DNA from: DASQBT01 sp963746955
Lineage (GTDB): Bacteria; Pseudomonadota; Gammaproteobacteria; Burkholderiales; Thiobacillaceae
Length of the DNA: 64,000 nt
Assembly (NCBI GenBank): GCA_963746955.1
Contig: CAVVDR010000017.1
Coordinates: 1-64,000 of the forward strand
Reading direction: 5' to 3'
The notes beneath the pieces were generated by a model that saw only the letters and a list, made by a program, of their open reading frames with translations, was not told the origin of the DNA and searched no databases. A program made the translations under genes and the position numbers. Every line of letters starts with the position of its first letter. Positions within the stretch are counted from its first letter, which is position 1. Shown here piece after piece: positions 9,373-16,567 of this stretch.

Positions 9373-10342
9373 CGAACTCTCACCTCGGTTTCGAAGCCCT
9401 CTCGCTCCGCTCATGGAACAGTTCGTCCAGACGAAACAGGCGTGCGGGTACCGATTCCGCGAAGGCATTCGCATACTCGGGTGTTTCGATCGCTATCTCA
9501 GCGCCGAAGGGCTGCTGCGCTGTGAGTTGCCCAGACCCATCACGCAGCAGTGGCTTGCCAAGCACCCTCATGAAAGTGCCGTGACGCAGCAGCATCGTAT
9601 TAGCACTGTTAGCCAGTTCGCCAAGTTCATGTGCCGTCTCGGCTATCCAGCCTATGTCCCAGACCCATCGCTTTCGGCTAAGGCCAGCGCCGGATTCTCC
9701 CCGCGCATCCTGAGACATACCGAGATTCAGCAGCTTCTTCACGCAGTCGATCACCTGACGCCGACCGCACGTGCCCCGCTACGTCACCTCATCATGCCGG
9801 AAGTCTTCCGCCTGCTGTACGGCTGTGGCTTTCGTCTCAGCGAGGTGCTGCGTCTGCGCGTCGCCGATGTCGACCTCGACCGCGGTATCTTGACGGTACG
9901 CGAGGCCAAGTTTGGGAAGGATCGCCTTGTTCCTCCCGCCTTGCCGTTGGTACAGCGCCTCAAACGCTACGCCGCCGATTTAGGGACACGTTCAGCCGAT
10001 GCGTACTTCTTCCCATCCCGAGACGGCAGGCCTTGGAGTATCACAACGGTTTATCACCTCTACCGAGAGCTACTACTGCGGTGTGAAATTCCGCATGCCG
10101 GCCGTGGCAAGGGGCCGCGGGTTCACGATCTTCGTCACACAATGGCCGCCCATGCCCTGCTGCGCTGGTATCGAGAGGGCGCAGACCTCGACGCCAAGCT
10201 GCCGGTATTGGCGGCCTATTTGGGTCATCAGTCTTTGGCGGGAACTCAGCGCTATCTGCACCTGACCGCCGAGCTGTTTCCGGAGATCACGGTGCGCGCC
10301 AACGCCGCGTTTGGCGATGTCATTCCGCGGAGGATTGCGTGA
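9362..10342 (+). CDS. ritB: Tyrosine recombinase RitB of the RIT element
   Basis: A 326-residue tyrosine recombinase. Catalytic residues are R158 (CGFRLSE), K183/K186, H255/R258 (HDLRH), H289 (YLGH) and Y298 (GTQRYLH). ATG 9362 follows a gaggaggtg ribosome-binding site inside the end of ritA; a GTG one codon earlier is also open. It overlaps ritA by 11 bases and its TGA overlaps the ritC ATG by one base. RIT systems are thought to need all three proteins. Confidence 0.85.
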   Translation: MAISELSPRFRSPLAPLMEQFVQTKQACGYRFREGIRILGCFDRYLSAEGLLRCELPRPITQQWLAKHPHESAVTQQHRISTVSQFAKFMCRLGYPAYVPDPSLSAKASAGFSPRILRHTEIQQLLHAVDHLTPTARAPLRHLIMPEVFRLLYGCGFRLSEVLRLRVADVDLDRGILTVREAKFGKDRLVPPALPLVQRLKRYAADLGTRSADAYFFPSRDGRPWSITTVYHLYRELLLRCEIPHAGRGKGPRVHDLRHTMAAHALLRWYREGADLDAKLPVLAAYLGHQSLAGTQRYLHLTAELFPEITVRANAAFGDVIPRRIA

Positions 10343-11352
10343 TGAAACCGCCTGACTTCTCCGTGCACGTGACCAACTTCTTGACGCACCACCTGGCCGC
10401 GCAGCGCAATCTGAGTCCCAATACCATCAAAGCCTACCGCGACGTATTCACCCTGCTGCTTCGGTTCTGCCGCGACAGCCGCGGCATCGCCCTTGAGCGA
10501 TTATCCCTCGCACAACTCGATGCCTCCCTCGTCGAAGCATTCCTCGATCACCTTGGCCAAGACAGGCACGCCTCGATCAGTACGCAAAACCATCGCCTGG
10601 CGGCGGTGCATGCGTTCTTCCGTTACGTGCAAGCGGAAGTGCCCGAACGCATGCTTCAGTGCCAGCAGATCCTGGCCATTCCACTGCAGCGCCATGCACG
10701 CGCGAATGTTGGCTACCTCTCCCAAGACAACCTTGCGCAGATCCTCGCGCAACCCGACTTGCGTTCGCGCGGCGGCCGCAGAGACGCGGTCCTGTTGAGC
10801 GTGCTCTACGACACCGGCGCCCGAGTCCAGGAACTCATCGATCTGACCGCCGGCGACGTGCGCTTGGAGTCACCCGCGCAGGTCAGACTCATGGGCAAAG
10901 GGCGAAAGATGCGCGCAGTGCCGTTGATGGACGCCACAGTTCAACTCCTGCGCGATCACCTTTGCGAAAACGGCCTGGACCGTCCGGAGCGCGCCGACTG
11001 CCCGCTATTCCAAAACCGACAAGGCGGTCGATTCTCCCGCTCAGGCGTGCGATATGTTCTACTGCATTACGTAGCAGCAGTACGGCGCGATCATCCGGGC
11101 TTCACGCAGCCGGTGAGTCCCCACAGCCTGCGCCACACCAAGGGCATGCATCTGCTGCAGAGCGGTGTCTCGCTCGAAATCATCCGCGACTTCTTGGGGC
11201 ACGTGGATGCGAAAACGACGCAGATCTATGCGCGGGCAAATCTCGAGATGAAACGAAAGGCCCTCGAGAAAATCGACGACGCCACACCGCTGCCCAAGAT
11301 GCCGTCCTGGACGCAGAACAAAACGCTGCTTGAGTGGCTGCACTCCCTGTAG
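10342..11352 (+). CDS. ritC: Tyrosine recombinase RitC of the RIT element
   Basis: A 336-residue recombinase with a phage-integrase SAM-like N-terminus (NLSPNTIKAYRDVFTLLLRF) and a full catalytic set: R161 (TGARVQE), K186 (MGKGRK), H261/R264 (HSLRH), H287 (FLGH) and Y296 (TQIYARA). The start overlaps the ritB stop as TGATG. The C-terminus lies 115 bp before the right terminal repeat. No tail insertion or truncation is seen. Confidence 0.85.
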   Translation: MKPPDFSVHVTNFLTHHLAAQRNLSPNTIKAYRDVFTLLLRFCRDSRGIALERLSLAQLDASLVEAFLDHLGQDRHASISTQNHRLAAVHAFFRYVQAEVPERMLQCQQILAIPLQRHARANVGYLSQDNLAQILAQPDLRSRGGRRDAVLLSVLYDTGARVQELIDLTAGDVRLESPAQVRLMGKGRKMRAVPLMDATVQLLRDHLCENGLDRPERADCPLFQNRQGGRFSRSGVRYVLLHYVAAVRRDHPGFTQPVSPHSLRHTKGMHLLQSGVSLEIIRDFLGHVDAKTTQIYARANLEMKRKALEKIDDATPLPKMPSWTQNKTLLEWLHSL

Positions 11353-11467
11353 TAAGGCGGAGGTCACGGCTGCGTGTTCGGAGTCGAAGACCTCCGTGTC
11401 CTGCCTAGAAATTATGTTGAGTGCCCGCTTAAAAACGCCTTCCTGATCAACCGGCGGGAAGCGCAAC

Positions 11468-11492
11468 TGCACATAAGAACTTACTTCCCACA
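11468..11492 (-). repeat. Right terminal inverted repeat of the RIT element
   Basis: This is the partner of 7965-7989 (21 of 25 identical in inverted orientation). Beyond it at 11493-11513, reading the minus strand, seven codons give Leu-Glu-Ser-Thr-Val-Arg-Tyr, the end of a minus-strand integrase. Confidence 0.8.
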
Positions 11493-11508
11493 ATATCTCA
11501 CTGTGCTT

Positions 11509-11513
11509 TCCAG
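11509..11513. repeat. TCCAG target duplication, left copy
   Basis: TCCAG here and at 13074-13078 flank the inserted segment. Joining across one copy restores an uninterrupted integrase reading frame on the minus strand, which supports a true 5-bp target duplication. Confidence 0.75.
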
Positions 11514-11523
11514 TCTATGTACT

Positions 11524-11673
11524 GCGGGACATAGGCTTGAAACGACTGCCATTTATTTCCAGGCGGACATGCAACTCAAAGAACAGGCGTTGGCCAAGGC
11601 CGCGACCACCAACGTGCGCGCACCGCGTTTCCGTCCCAATGATCGCCTACTGGCCTTCTTGAAGAGCCTCTGA
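11524..11673 (+). pseudogene. 3' fragment of a RitC-like tyrosine recombinase
   Basis: About 49 codons encode the end of a recombinase: GHRLETTAIYFQADM (active-site His and Tyr region) and the C-terminal signature RPNDRLLAFLKSL stop. The same signature ends the intact gene at 11985-12983. The rest of the gene is absent; upstream sequence is the end of the insertion. Confidence 0.7.
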
Positions 11674-11792
11674 TTATTCCGCATTGGTGGTGGCCTTGGC
11701 TGCGTATTCTACGGGGATTTCAGCCCCCGGAGATCGGTATGCGGAATAATCCGGGACTCGGAATTATGGCGCTAATTCCGCATGCGGAATTA
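11673..11792. repeat. Cluster of ATTCCGCAT/ATGCGGAAT palindromes
   Basis: ATTATTCCGCAT at 11673-11684 is matched by its reverse complement ATGCGGAATAAT at 11739-11750. TAATTCCGCATGCGGAATTA at 11773-11792 is a perfect 20-bp palindrome with the same core. The cluster lies exactly between the RitC scrap and the RitB scrap, so it may be a recombination or binding site at a former element junction. Confidence 0.6.
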
Positions 11793-11793
11793 C

Positions 11794-11988
11794 AGGCATC
11801 GCTTCGCCCTTCAGACGTTGATACGCTGGTACCAGGCGGACAAGGAACCTGGGCGCGAGATGCCGCTGCTGTCGACTTACCTCGGGCACGTCTGCATATC
11901 CGGCACCTACTGGTACCTGAGCGCCAACCCCGAGTTGATGGCCCAAGCGATGGCCCGTCTGGAGCGGCGCTGGGGAGAGTCGTCATGA
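11794..11988 (+). pseudogene. 3' fragment of a RitB-like tyrosine recombinase
   Basis: Translation begins within the HxxR region (RHRFALQTLIRWYQ), continues through YLGHVCISGTYWYLSAN, and stops at 11988. The 5' two thirds are missing, replaced at the palindrome. The stop overlaps the start of the following ritC-like gene (ATGA), the typical ritB-ritC spacing. Confidence 0.7.
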
Positions 11989-12983
11989 GTGGCCAACCCA
12001 GCTTCGGTGTTCTCCTGGAGCGGTTCTTCACCCAACGCCTGATGCAGCAGCGCCGGGCCAGTGCGCACACGATTGCCTCGTACCGCGACACCTTCAAGAT
12101 GCTGCTGCAATTCGTGCAGAAGCGCCTGCGCAAGGCGCCCTCGACACTGGCGCTGGACGACATTGACGCGCCGCTGGTGATGGCCTTCCTTGACGAGATG
12201 GAGCGGGCACGCGGCATCACTGCCCGCACGCGCAACCTGCGGTTGACGGCTGTGCACTCGTTCTTCCGCTTCGCGGCCTTCGAGCCGCCGACGCACTCGG
12301 CGCAGATCCAGCGCGTTCTGGCCATTCCGGCCAAGCGGTTCACGCGCACGCTGGTGCCATTCCTCAGCCGACAGGAGGTCGACGCGCTGCTGGCTGCGCC
12401 GGACCAGCGAAGCTGGTCGGGTCGCCGTGATCACGCATTGCTGCTGCTGGCTGTGCAGACCGGGTTGAGGCTGTCGGAGCTGACAAGCCTGCAGCATGAG
12501 GATCTGCACGTCGGCGTTGGTGCCCACGTTCGGGTCATCGGCAAGGGACGCAAGGAGCGGTGCACGCCACTGAGCAAGAATACACGCGCTGTACTGGCCG
12601 CGTGGGCACGAGAGCCGCCGCTGACCGAAGACCAGCCTCTGTTCCCCAACGCACGCGGTGGCAATCTGAGTTCCCACGGCGTGCACTACCTGCTCAACAA
12701 GCACGTCAGAACGGCCGCTGTGAAGTGCTCGTCACTGAATAGCAAACGTGTGAGCCCACACGTGTTGCGCCATACGACTGCCATGGACTTGCTGCAAGAG
12801 GGCGTTGAGCAATCGACGATCGCGATGTGGCTCGGGCATGAGTCGATCGAGACGACGCAGATCTATCTGGATGCCGATTTGGCGATGAAGCAGGCCATTC
12901 TCGACAAGATGAAACCACCAGAGGGCAAACCCGGCCGGTACCGGCCCAATGATCCGCTACTCGCGTTCCTCAAGGGCTTGTAG
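11985..12983 (+). CDS. RitC-like tyrosine recombinase, intact
   Basis: A 332-residue recombinase with a complete catalytic set: R162 (TGLRLSE), K187 (IGKGRKE), H259/R262 (HVLRH), H285 (WLGHES) and Y294 (TQIYLDAD). The N-terminus has the usual core-binding motif (RASAHTIASYRDTFKMLL). ATG 11985 overlaps the end of the RitB-like scrap. It is only moderately similar to the RIT ritC upstream, so it derives from a different element lineage. It may be the gene that moved this segment. Confidence 0.8.
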   Translation: MSGQPSFGVLLERFFTQRLMQQRRASAHTIASYRDTFKMLLQFVQKRLRKAPSTLALDDIDAPLVMAFLDEMERARGITARTRNLRLTAVHSFFRFAAFEPPTHSAQIQRVLAIPAKRFTRTLVPFLSRQEVDALLAAPDQRSWSGRRDHALLLLAVQTGLRLSELTSLQHEDLHVGVGAHVRVIGKGRKERCTPLSKNTRAVLAAWAREPPLTEDQPLFPNARGGNLSSHGVHYLLNKHVRTAAVKCSSLNSKRVSPHVLRHTTAMDLLQEGVEQSTIAMWLGHESIETTQIYLDADLAMKQAILDKMKPPEGKPGRYRPNDPLLAFLKGL

Positions 12984-12992
12984 CGCAGCCAC

Positions 12993-13073
12993 CTATGTCC
13001 CGCGAAGTGCATGTGCATGCCCGGCCATTGGCGTTTGCATGTGCTGCGGGACATAGTCCGGCGCGGGAGATAG
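12993..13073. repeat. CTATGTCCCGC inverted pair at the insertion's right end
   Basis: CTATGTCCCGC at 12993-13003 faces GCGGGACATAG at 13046-13056, forming an 11-bp inverted repeat around a 42-base loop. A degenerate direct copy, GCGGGAGATAG, follows at 13063-13073 and ends exactly at the TCCAG duplication. The same GCGGGACATAG word lies near the other end at 11524. These are candidate recombinase binding arms. Confidence 0.55.
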
Positions 13074-13078
13074 TCCAG
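13074..13078. repeat. TCCAG target duplication, right copy
   Basis: Exact partner of 11509-11513. The integrase frame resumes to its right on the minus strand as ..GHSKL. Confidence 0.75.
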
Positions 13079-13740
13079 CTTGGAATGACCGAGGAGAAGT
13101 TGAACGGCGCGCAGATTCTTAGTGCGGCGGTAGATCAATGTCGCCTTGGTTCTGCGCATCGAGTGCGTGCCATAGGCAGTCGGATCGAGTCCGATCGACC
13201 CCACCCATTGATGCACCACTCGCGCATATTGACGCGTTGACAAATGAGGCGATGAGCCCTGCCGGCTCGGAAACAGAAACTGATCCGGCTTCAGCCCCGC
13301 CTTTGCGATCCAAGCCGCGACCGCCTCCCGTGTCGGTTCCGTCAGTTCAAACTGAACTGGCCGTTGGGTCTTCCGTTGCATGACTATCGCTCTGGCCAGG
13401 ATCTGGTTGCCATGGGCAAGGTCGCGCACCCGCAAGTTCACCAAGTCGCAGCCACGAAGCTTGCTGTCGATGGCGAGATTGAACCAGCGAATGGCCCAGA
13501 TGTCTATCGGCTTGAGCGGCGGTTTTTGCCCGACCAGCTTGCCTTTGTTCCACGGTTGGTGCGAACGAATGCTTTCCATGGCTGACTCCTTTCGGGTTGA
13601 AGGGCGCCTGATTGTGCGGCGCGCCCTTCTGGTGATCCGCGATTGGTGTCTGGCGTTCTGGTGACCACGGCATCCCTTGTAAAATATTCGGCTTCGACGT
13701 TCAGCGACCCCTTGCGTTCAAGGCGGATGGCCACCAAACC

Positions 13741-14304
13741 ATGAATTTTTCCGAAACGATCGCCACCCTCAACAGCGCCTCCGCCTTCGATCTCTACCGT
13801 CTAAGGGCAGCCATCGACCGCGTCCTCGATCAACCCGGATGGATGGTCGCCGTTCAGGCTCGGCTGCGCATCGGCCAGACCGTCGATTATTTCGATCCGC
13901 CGGCGAATCGCTGCCACGCCGGGCAGATTCTCGAACTGCGGCGCAAGCAGGCGGTGGTGCTCGATCTCTCTACCCAAAAGCGCTGGTTGATTTCGTATGC
14001 CGCGATCAACCTTGACGGCGCCGACATCGAGATTCGGGAACAACCAGCACAGGGGCTCGGACGCAATGAGGTGGCGATCGGCGACGTCGTCGGGTTCGTT
14101 GACCGCAACCATCAACAGCGCAGCGGCCGGATTGTCCGGCTCAACGACAAGACGGTCACGCTGCATTGCGGGCAACAGCAGTGGCGCGTTTCTTATGGCC
14201 TGCTGCATCGTGTGGTCAATTCCAGCGCAGTCAGCGGTGAGACGCTGGAACTGGAGGTCCTCGACCCCCGCGGTGATACCGGGGCGGCCAAGCGGGATGA
14301 GTAA
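13741..14304 (+). CDS. Hypothetical protein with two SH3-like (KOW/Tudor-type) repeats
   Basis: A 187-residue soluble protein with a helical N-terminus followed by two similar small beta-barrel-like units: about residues 42-94 (GQTVDYFDPPANRCHAGQIL) and 114-165 (GDVVGFVDRNHQQRSGRIV). Both contain a Gly-x-Val-x-x-Phe strand and a K-R/Q-x-x-W/R-x-S-Y strand. Such folds often bind nucleic acids or proteins, but the function is unknown. It overlaps the next gene by 8 bases (ATGAGTAA), so the two are surely co-translated. It lies just outside the recombinase block. Confidence 0.65.
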   Translation: MNFSETIATLNSASAFDLYRLRAAIDRVLDQPGWMVAVQARLRIGQTVDYFDPPANRCHAGQILELRRKQAVVLDLSTQKRWLISYAAINLDGADIEIREQPAQGLGRNEVAIGDVVGFVDRNHQQRSGRIVRLNDKTVTLHCGQQQWRVSYGLLHRVVNSSAVSGETLELEVLDPRGDTGAAKRDE

Positions 14305-15538
14305 GACCGCAGGCAAGCACGCCTGGACGTTTTCCCCGCGCTTTCGCCGCGGCGCCTTTGGCTGGCGCTCGTATCCGGCCATCGCCCGTATCAAGGAGGC
14401 CGTCGCAGAGATCAAGGCCGCCGGCAAGAAGGATGCGATTCTCGCCGGTGAGGGCGCGGTGTTGTTCCTGCAAAAACTATCCGCAGCGCTTGAGAACATC
14501 GACAGTTCATCCGGCGCCATTGGCACGGCCGTCAATCGGGCCATCGATGCGCTGGTGCCGATCATTGCCAAGGCGCCAGCCGAGGTGCCAACACGCCGCA
14601 AGTGGCTGGAGCAGCTGTATCAAGCCCACGCCGACGATCAGATTCCGTACATCGAAAGTCTCGGCAATTACTGGGGCGAGCTTTGCGCCTTCCCGGACCT
14701 CGCAGTGGAATGGGCCGACCGGCTGGTAGAGACCGTCGACTCGGTCTGGAGCAGCAGCCGAGACGAGCACGGATTCTTTCATGGAACCCACATGTGCTTG
14801 TCGGCCCTGCTCGCAGCCGGGCGTCACGACCAACTGCTCGCCTTGCTGGACAAAGACCCGCACCCGTTCTGGTCGTACCGCCAGTGGGGCGTCAAGGCGC
14901 TCCTGGCGATGGGCAGGAAGACTGAAGCATTGCGCTACGCCGAAGCGGCGCGCGGTTTGAATGCACCCCTTGGGCAGATTGCGGAAATGTGCGAAGCCAT
15001 CCTCCTGTCGTCCGGTCTGGCGGACGAGGCCTACCAACGGTATGCCATCGAGGCCAACCAGGCAGGCACCTATCTCGCAACGTTTCGGGCGATCTGCCGC
15101 AAGTACCCGCGGAGGAAACCGGAAAGCATTCTGGGGGACCTAGTCGCCAGTACGCCGGGCGACGAAGGCAAATGGTTTGCTGCGGCCAAAGAAGCGAAGC
15201 TATACGACCTGGCCCTGAAACTGGCGCAGAAGTCGCCGGTGGATCACCGCACGCTCATGCGCGCGGCGAAAGAGTTCGCCGCAACGGAGCCGCCCTTCGC
15301 AATGAACTGCGGTGTGTTGGCGCTCTACTGGATTTGTGCGGGTCGTGCCTACGATGTGACCACCGGAGAAATCCTGACCGCCTACGACCTGACGCTTCGC
15401 GCCGCCGATATCGCCCAATGCAGGGGAGCAGCCTTGAAGCACCTTCGAAATATGCTCGAAGGTTTCCTGCTGGACCGTGTGGTGAGAGCTGCGCTCGCGC
15501 GTGCAGTGGAGTTGTGGCATGTAGATCCGGCTGTTTGA
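14297..15538 (+). CDS. Hypothetical helical-repeat protein
   Basis: A 413-residue, mostly alpha-helical protein, start ATG 14297 inside the end of the preceding gene. The middle resembles a TPR-like solenoid (RRKWLEQLYQAHADDQIPYI, GRKTEALRYAEAARGL, LYDLALKLAQ). There is no signal peptide, membrane segment or catalytic motif that I recognise. Its coupling with an SH3-repeat protein suggests a two-component complex. I cannot assign a role; defence, DNA handling or housekeeping are all possible. Confidence 0.65.
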   Translation: MSKTAGKHAWTFSPRFRRGAFGWRSYPAIARIKEAVAEIKAAGKKDAILAGEGAVLFLQKLSAALENIDSSSGAIGTAVNRAIDALVPIIAKAPAEVPTRRKWLEQLYQAHADDQIPYIESLGNYWGELCAFPDLAVEWADRLVETVDSVWSSSRDEHGFFHGTHMCLSALLAAGRHDQLLALLDKDPHPFWSYRQWGVKALLAMGRKTEALRYAEAARGLNAPLGQIAEMCEAILLSSGLADEAYQRYAIEANQAGTYLATFRAICRKYPRRKPESILGDLVASTPGDEGKWFAAAKEAKLYDLALKLAQKSPVDHRTLMRAAKEFAATEPPFAMNCGVLALYWICAGRAYDVTTGEILTAYDLTLRAADIAQCRGAALKHLRNMLEGFLLDRVVRAALARAVELWHVDPAV

Positions 15539-15796
15539 CGGGATCCGCAGGACACTCGTCCGGGGGGGCCGTCATGACGAGATTGAGTTAGCAGCTAACT
15601 GGCCGACATCGGCCATTCAATGGCACACGTGCGAGAACTCACCGTTGCCAAAATATCGCTGGTTTCGGCGCCCTAGTCATCGGCACCTCCCGGCCAGGAG
15701 CGGGCACTCAGAAAGATGCTGAGAACGCCCGATTATTGGCTTGCTTCGGTCACCCCCGAAGGCATGGCAGTGGCTGCAATATTTGAAGTTCAGTAT

Positions 15797-15825
15797 TTGA
15801 CAATGGGTAGTTTATAAACTACAGT
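15797..15825 (+). promoter_or_regulatory. Promoter with palindromic operator for the toxin-antitoxin operon
   Basis: A consensus -35 box TTGACA (15797-15802) is followed 17 bases later by TACAGT (15820-15825). Between them GTAGTTTATAAACTAC (15807-15822) is a perfect 16-bp palindrome that covers the spacer. Antitoxins of this class usually repress their own promoter, so this is the likely antitoxin operator. The toxin start codon follows within 6 bases, so the transcript would be almost leaderless unless the true -10 lies earlier. Confidence 0.65.
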
Positions 15826-15830
15826 TGGCC

Positions 15831-16127
15831 ATGATTGAGGTAAAGCAGACCGAGACTTTCCGAAAATGGCGAATGCGACTTAAGGATGAACGGGTACGCG
15901 GCTTGATAGCGTCTCGTTTAGACCGCCTTGCCTTTGGTCATGCGGGTGATATGGAATCCGTGGGACGGGGGATTAGCGAGCTTCGCATCCACTACGGACC
16001 CGGATATCGCATCTACTTTCAAAGACGAGGCAAGACGATCATCGTCTTGCTTTGCGGCGGTGATAAGAGCACGCAAACAAAAGACATCAAGGCGGCAAAG
16101 CGCCTGGCGGCTGAATGGAGTAAATAA
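15831..16127 (+). CDS. RelE/ParE-superfamily toxin (HigB-like)
   Basis: A 98-residue basic toxin of a type II system, starting at ATG 15831; a TTG two codons earlier is less likely. Motifs typical of the addiction-module killer group are present: FRKWRMRLKDERVRGLIASRL, YGPGYRIYF and LLCGGDKSTQTKDI. Known relatives cleave ribosome-bound mRNA. The gene is followed after one base by its antitoxin; toxin-first order is usual for this group. Confidence 0.85.
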   Translation: MIEVKQTETFRKWRMRLKDERVRGLIASRLDRLAFGHAGDMESVGRGISELRIHYGPGYRIYFQRRGKTIIVLLCGGDKSTQTKDIKAAKRLAAEWSK

Positions 16128-16128
16128 A

Positions 16129-16416
16129 ATGGCTGAAAAATTGACAAGCTACGATCCCGCTGAAGATTTGGCTTCTGATGAAGCAATAGCAAGCTTTATG
16201 GCCGAAGCGTTCGAGACGAACGATGCTGGTTACATCGCGCACGCGCTTGGCGTCGTCGCCCGTGCGAAGGGCATGGCGCAAATTGCTGGACAAACCGGCC
16301 TATCCCGAGAACAGCTTTACCGCTCCTTTAGCGAGAATGGCAACCCGACCCTGAAGACCACTCTTGCCGTGATGAAGGCCCTGGGGATAGAGCTGACTGC
16401 CAAGGTTCACGCCTGA
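16129..16416 (+). CDS. Addiction-module antidote protein (HigA-like)
   Basis: A 95-residue antitoxin. The C-terminal two thirds form an XRE-like helix-turn-helix (GMAQIAGQTGLSREQLYRSF, then GNPTLKTTLAVMKALGIEL). The N-terminal segment (YDPAEDLASDEAIASFMAEA) is the usual toxin-binding tail of this family. It should neutralise the toxin and repress the operon at the palindrome 15807-15822. Confidence 0.85.
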   Translation: MAEKLTSYDPAEDLASDEAIASFMAEAFETNDAGYIAHALGVVARAKGMAQIAGQTGLSREQLYRSFSENGNPTLKTTLAVMKALGIELTAKVHA

Positions 16417-16567
16417 CTATGCGAATGTCATCCAGGTGTGCCCAGTCTTAGGTCAAGCCACATGTTTTCTGCCAACGTCCCTTATCGGGTGATGTGCCGT
16501 ACCGTCACCACCGGTCAGGAAGAGACGTGGCGGCCCCAAGAAAACGGGGATCGCGAACGACGTGAAA

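Larger units (their letters stand above)
7965..11492 (+). mobile_element. RIT element (recombinase in trio), intact
   Basis: Three overlapping tyrosine recombinase genes in one direction, bracketed by a 25-bp imperfect inverted repeat, fit the known RIT element design. All three recombinases keep complete catalytic residues. Both outer flanks are the end of the same integrase family, in opposite orientations, each cut directly after the codons for Val-Arg-Tyr. No tail of either integrase is present at the junctions. Confidence 0.85.
11514..13073 (+). mobile_element. Recombinase-bearing insertion with 5-bp target duplication
   Basis: This 1.56-kb segment has precise edges defined by TCCAG duplications and by restoration of the host integrase. 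It holds a 3' scrap of one RitC-like gene, a palindromic spacer, a 3' scrap of a RitB-like gene and an intact RitC-like gene. Both ends carry CTATGT...ACATAG inverted pairs; GCGGGACATAG occurs at 11524 and 13046, and CTATGTCCCGC at 12993. It looks like a deleted relative of a RIT element rather than a complete one, yet it seems to have inserted as a unit. Confidence 0.65.
11493..13579 (-). pseudogene. Second short integrase, interrupted and truncated
   Basis: The minus strand from ATG 13579 (MESIRSHQPWNKG) encodes a relative of the integrase at 7407, with R, HSMRR and LLGHSK motifs. At 13079 it runs into an inserted segment; removing 11514-13073 plus one TCCAG copy restores GHSKLESTVRY exactly (last codons at 11493-11513). 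It then abuts the RIT right end directly after the catalytic tyrosine, so the tail is missing as in copy 1. It also lacks about 14 codons near residue 32 (DIWAIR joins WFNLAIDSK). This copy is certainly broken. Confidence 0.8.
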
